Origin: Fibrivirga algicola
GTDB lineage: Bacteria > Bacteroidota > Bacteroidia > Cytophagales > Spirosomataceae
DNA length: 64,000 bases
NCBI RefSeq assembly: GCF_011742925.1
Contig: NZ_WAEL01000005.1
Coordinates: 434,001-498,000, forward strand
Reading direction: 5' to 3'
In this document: one piece after another, positions 61,783-64,000 of the stretch
Layout: each line of letters begins with the position of its first letter
Numbering within the stretch: position 1 is the stretch's first letter
Notes under the pieces: model-generated
Seen by the model: the letters and a program-made list of their open reading frames with translations, nothing else
What the model was told of the DNA's origin: nothing
Databases searched by the model: none
Made by a program: the position numbers and the translations under genes

Positions 61783-61902
61783 TAAAAGGGTAGTTGCCTG
61801 CGGCGTCAATTCGCTATGTACTCAAGAAGAAGCAGTTCATACAAAGGCACACAGCGTTAAAAAATGGCTAGTTCGTGCATTGCCTCTTGGTTAATCTACT
61901 TC

Positions 61903-63792
61903 TTATAATATCCACCAAAGTAATAAAACCACTATGGCCAGGGCCGTAGCAATGTAGGTCTGCACGCGCCCACCCTGTACCGAACGGGTGAGTTGCCCCA
62001 CGCCAATCGCTACTTTACCGGCTCCGTTGACCAGCCCATCGACGCCGAAACGATCGAAGAAGCTGACCAGATGCGCCACCATGACCGTGCCCAGCCCCAC
62101 GCCGTTGACTACCCCGTCGACCACGCGTTGATCGGTGCGGTTCACGAGCGAGGCCAGCCAGAGAACTGGCCCGGTAACAATGCGCTGATACAATTGGTCG
62201 AGGTAGCCGTACTGCTGCGACGCCTGCGCTAGTTGGCTGGTTTCAGCTGGTTCGCGGAGGCGGAAACCCAGCCAGCCACCCAGCAGCACCAGCACCACAG
62301 AGGCCGGCGCCAGCCAAACAGGGCCTTCGTCCGGCAGCACCCCAACCACCTGGGCTACCCAGCTATGATGGACCGACAAGGGATTCAGAGAAAACCAGAA
62401 GCCTACTGACAGACTAGTTAACAGCCAGACGGGGCCACGCATGAGCCAGTCGGGTTCGTGGGGAGCCGCTACCGCGCGCCCGGCCGGAGCAGCAGTGCTG
62501 TTAGCGGATGGTCCGAAAAAGATGAGCCGGATTTGGCGGGCCATGTACACGGCCGTCAGCCCCGACGATAGCAGCAGCGTTACTGGCAGGAGCTGTGCCG
62601 CCCCGCTTCGGTTGTTGGCCCAGCTAAAAGCCCCGCCCAGAATGGCTTCTTTCGACAAAAAACCCGAGAGCAGGGGGACGCCCGATAGCGCCGCGGCGCA
62701 AATCAGGTACGTTAGGTACGTATGTGGCAGGGCCTTACGCAGGCCGCCCATCTCCCGCATATTCTGCGTGTGAACGGCATGAATAACGCTGCCCGCCGCC
62801 AGGAAAAGACCTGCTTTGAAGAAGGCGTGCGTGAGCAGGTGGAAGAGTGCTCCACCAACATTGCCCGTGCCCATGGCAGCGACCATCAACCCCAGTTGCG
62901 AAACGGTAGAGAAGGCCAGCACTCGTTTTATGTCTGTCTGGAACAGGGCCGACAAGCCGCCCCAAACCGTGGTTAGCGTACCCACCAGTGCTACCACAAG
63001 CAGGGCGTCGGACGAGAGCATGGGGTGAATACGGGCCAGCAGAAAAATACCGGCGGCTACCATAGTGGCCGCGTGTAACAGCGCCGAAACGGGTGTTGGC
63101 CCTTCCATGGCGTCGGGTAGCCAGGTAAGCAGCGGAAACTGGGCTGATTTGGCTACGCAACCCATAAATAGGCAAACACCGGCCAGTGTAGGCAAGGGAG
63201 CGGTGCCAAAACCGAACGAGCCGGTATGCCGGTACGTCATCAGAATACCCAGCAAAAAGGCGGCGTCGCCGATACGGTTCATTAGAAACGCTTTCTTGGC
63301 GGCGGCAGCGGCGGCAGGGCGATCATACCAGAAGCCAATTAGCAGTAAAGAGGCAAGACCAACCAGCTCCCAAAATGCGTAGAGAATGACCAGGTTGCCC
63401 GCCAGCACAATACCGAGCATGGCCCCGATGAATAGTTGCAGGTACGCAAAGTAACGCCCCCTTCGGGCGTCGTCGTGCATGTAGCTGATCGAATACAATT
63501 GCACGAGTAGCGCAATACCGTGCACGACTACTAACATCATCCTGCCTACGGCATCGAGCCGAAACTGGAGGGGCACGGTCAAGGACTGAAATTGGATCCA
63601 GTTGGTTTCCCAACGCTGCGTATGCGGCAGGGAGGGAAAGGCGTAGAGGCTAATGCCGAAACCGAGAGCCGTTGTGAGTACGGCCAGCCAACCCGCGCCC
63701 GCACGGTTGCCTGACCCAACCAGCAGCCCAAACGCCACGAAAGGCAGGCCCAACAGGGCAATCAGCAGCGGCAGGGGTAGACTATCGGGCAC
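61903..63792 (-). CDS. nuoL: NADH-quinone oxidoreductase subunit L
   Basis: The largest antiporter-like subunit of complex I, about 629 residues from the GTG at 63792; a longer frame from a GTG at 63906 adds 38 charged residues unlike any NuoL start and leaves only nine bases to the divergent gene. Seen: FWELVGLASLLLIGFW, LPDAMEGPTPVSALLHAATMV, the conserved STVSQLGLM, and a long C-terminal helix region with a final hydrophobic anchor. Other nuo genes are not visible and presumably lie outside the window. Confidence 0.93.
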   Translation of the reverse strand: MPDSLPLPLLIALLGLPFVAFGLLVGSGNRAGAGWLAVLTTALGFGISLYAFPSLPHTQRWETNWIQFQSLTVPLQFRLDAVGRMMLVVVHGIALLVQLYSISYMHDDARRGRYFAYLQLFIGAMLGIVLAGNLVILYAFWELVGLASLLLIGFWYDRPAAAAAAKKAFLMNRIGDAAFLLGILMTYRHTGSFGFGTAPLPTLAGVCLFMGCVAKSAQFPLLTWLPDAMEGPTPVSALLHAATMVAAGIFLLARIHPMLSSDALLVVALVGTLTTVWGGLSALFQTDIKRVLAFSTVSQLGLMVAAMGTGNVGGALFHLLTHAFFKAGLFLAAGSVIHAVHTQNMREMGGLRKALPHTYLTYLICAAALSGVPLLSGFLSKEAILGGAFSWANNRSGAAQLLPVTLLLSSGLTAVYMARQIRLIFFGPSANSTAAPAGRAVAAPHEPDWLMRGPVWLLTSLSVGFWFSLNPLSVHHSWVAQVVGVLPDEGPVWLAPASVVLVLLGGWLGFRLREPAETSQLAQASQQYGYLDQLYQRIVTGPVLWLASLVNRTDQRVVDGVVNGVGLGTVMVAHLVSFFDRFGVDGLVNGAGKVAIGVGQLTRSVQGGRVQTYIATALAIVVLLLWWIL

Positions 63793-63915
63793 AGTGGGCA
63801 ACAGATGATTAATATTCGGGTGCAAATATCCGGCCCGTGGCAACGGGAAGCAAACCGACCTCGAAGTAAAGCCATCCTGTCGGTGCCTTTTAGGAGCAAA
63901 TTCCACCTAAGCCGT

Positions 63916-64000
63916 ATGCGTATTACCCTTCTACTTTTTCTGCTGACAACGTATCTGCTTCCCGCCTGGGGTCAGTCCCGGCAACAACCCGGCCCAGGCA
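63916..64000 (+). CDS. Start of a secreted protein gene, cut by the window edge
   Basis: An ATG at 63916 opens a frame of 28 complete codons with no stop: MRITLLLFLLTTYLLPAWGQ then SRQQPGPG. The hydrophobic core and WGQS end look like a signal peptide cleaved after Ala/Gly. The rest lies beyond 64000, so family is unknown. Confidence 0.6.
   Translation, partial: MRITLLLFLLTTYLLPAWGQSRQQPGPG

Larger units (their letters stand above)
13946..62721. repeat. Dispersed octamer ACGTACCT / AGGTACGT
   Basis: By eye I located 29 exact copies between 13946 and 62721: starts at 13946, 15407, 15780, 16889, 16979, 20084, 20984, 23660, 24826, 25134, 27790, 35844, 36227, 38856, 41485, 42442, 44122, 48131, 51573, 52088, 52318, 53111, 53491, 54726, 56468, 57581, 61621, 62705 and 62714. 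One more is at about 11845. Random expectation for both orientations in this length is below two. Copies occur on both strands (16 against 13) and within genes. Variants ending in C (ACGTACCC) are similarly frequent. Confidence 0.75.

Noticed and set aside
1-64000. CRISPR arrays, tRNA or rRNA genes
   Set aside because: No regularly spaced repeats and no cloverleaf or rRNA-like conserved sequence were seen on either strand.

Overview
The window looks like chromosomal DNA of a Bacteroidota bacterium, most likely order Cytophagales and close to Spirosoma/Fibrella (inferred from protein style, not from a marker gene). Supporting signs are a glutaminase-type DUF4965 protein, a GH127 enzyme, a secreted protein with a type IX-like C-terminal domain, a YpdA-type bacillithiol reductase, SdrD-B repeats, and a base composition near 50-55% G+C outside one AT-rich island. 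No rRNA, tRNA or CRISPR array was seen.

Region 1 (1-16.2 kb) is an exopolysaccharide/capsule locus of the Wzx/Wzy type. Almost all of it is on the minus strand. In transcription order it has an SLBB export protein (Wza-like), a chain-length determinant (Wzz-like), a methyltransferase, a GT2 glycosyltransferase, an O-antigen ligase/polymerase-like membrane protein, a GT4 glycosyltransferase, a Wzy-like polymerase, a Wzx flippase, a protein of unknown family and a second methyltransferase. A second GT2 on the plus strand closes the locus. The part from 1 to about 12.6 kb is strongly AT-rich and contains a decayed IS630 transposase, about 900 bp of empty DNA, and a nearly perfect 220-bp inverted repeat that brackets the Wzy gene exactly. 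This is the most unusual structure in the window.

Region 2 (16.3-32.9 kb) is metabolic and envelope core: a short GDP-mannose dehydratase homologue, a histidine operon (hisH, hisA, a GNAT gene, hisF, hisIE), a small membrane protein, dihydroorotase, then a histidine kinase/response regulator pair with hemB directly behind it. Next come a secreted protein, a PadR regulator with a membrane-protein partner that carries an early in-frame stop, a ROK kinase, murB, a SPOR lipoprotein and a full-length gmd.

Region 3 (33.1-43.3 kb) holds a DegP/HtrA protease, a GT4 glycosyltransferase, fabF, hemE, a PfkB-family heptose-phosphate kinase homologue, ypdA and several small enzymes. Region 4 (43.4-57.8 kb) has a 1306-residue secreted adhesin-like protein, priA, a DUF922-like protein without its zinc motif, and a hydrolase group (SGNH esterase, DUF4965 protein, GH127, PBP4-type carboxypeptidase). 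Region 5 (58-64 kb) has a Tat-exported aminotransferase, a GNAT protein, nuoM, nuoL and the first codons of a secreted protein that runs off the window.

Two genome-style features stand out. The octamer ACGTACCT (or its complement) occurs about thirty times, nearly all outside the AT-rich island. Many genes are followed by long, nearly perfect hairpins with stems of 14-40 bp.
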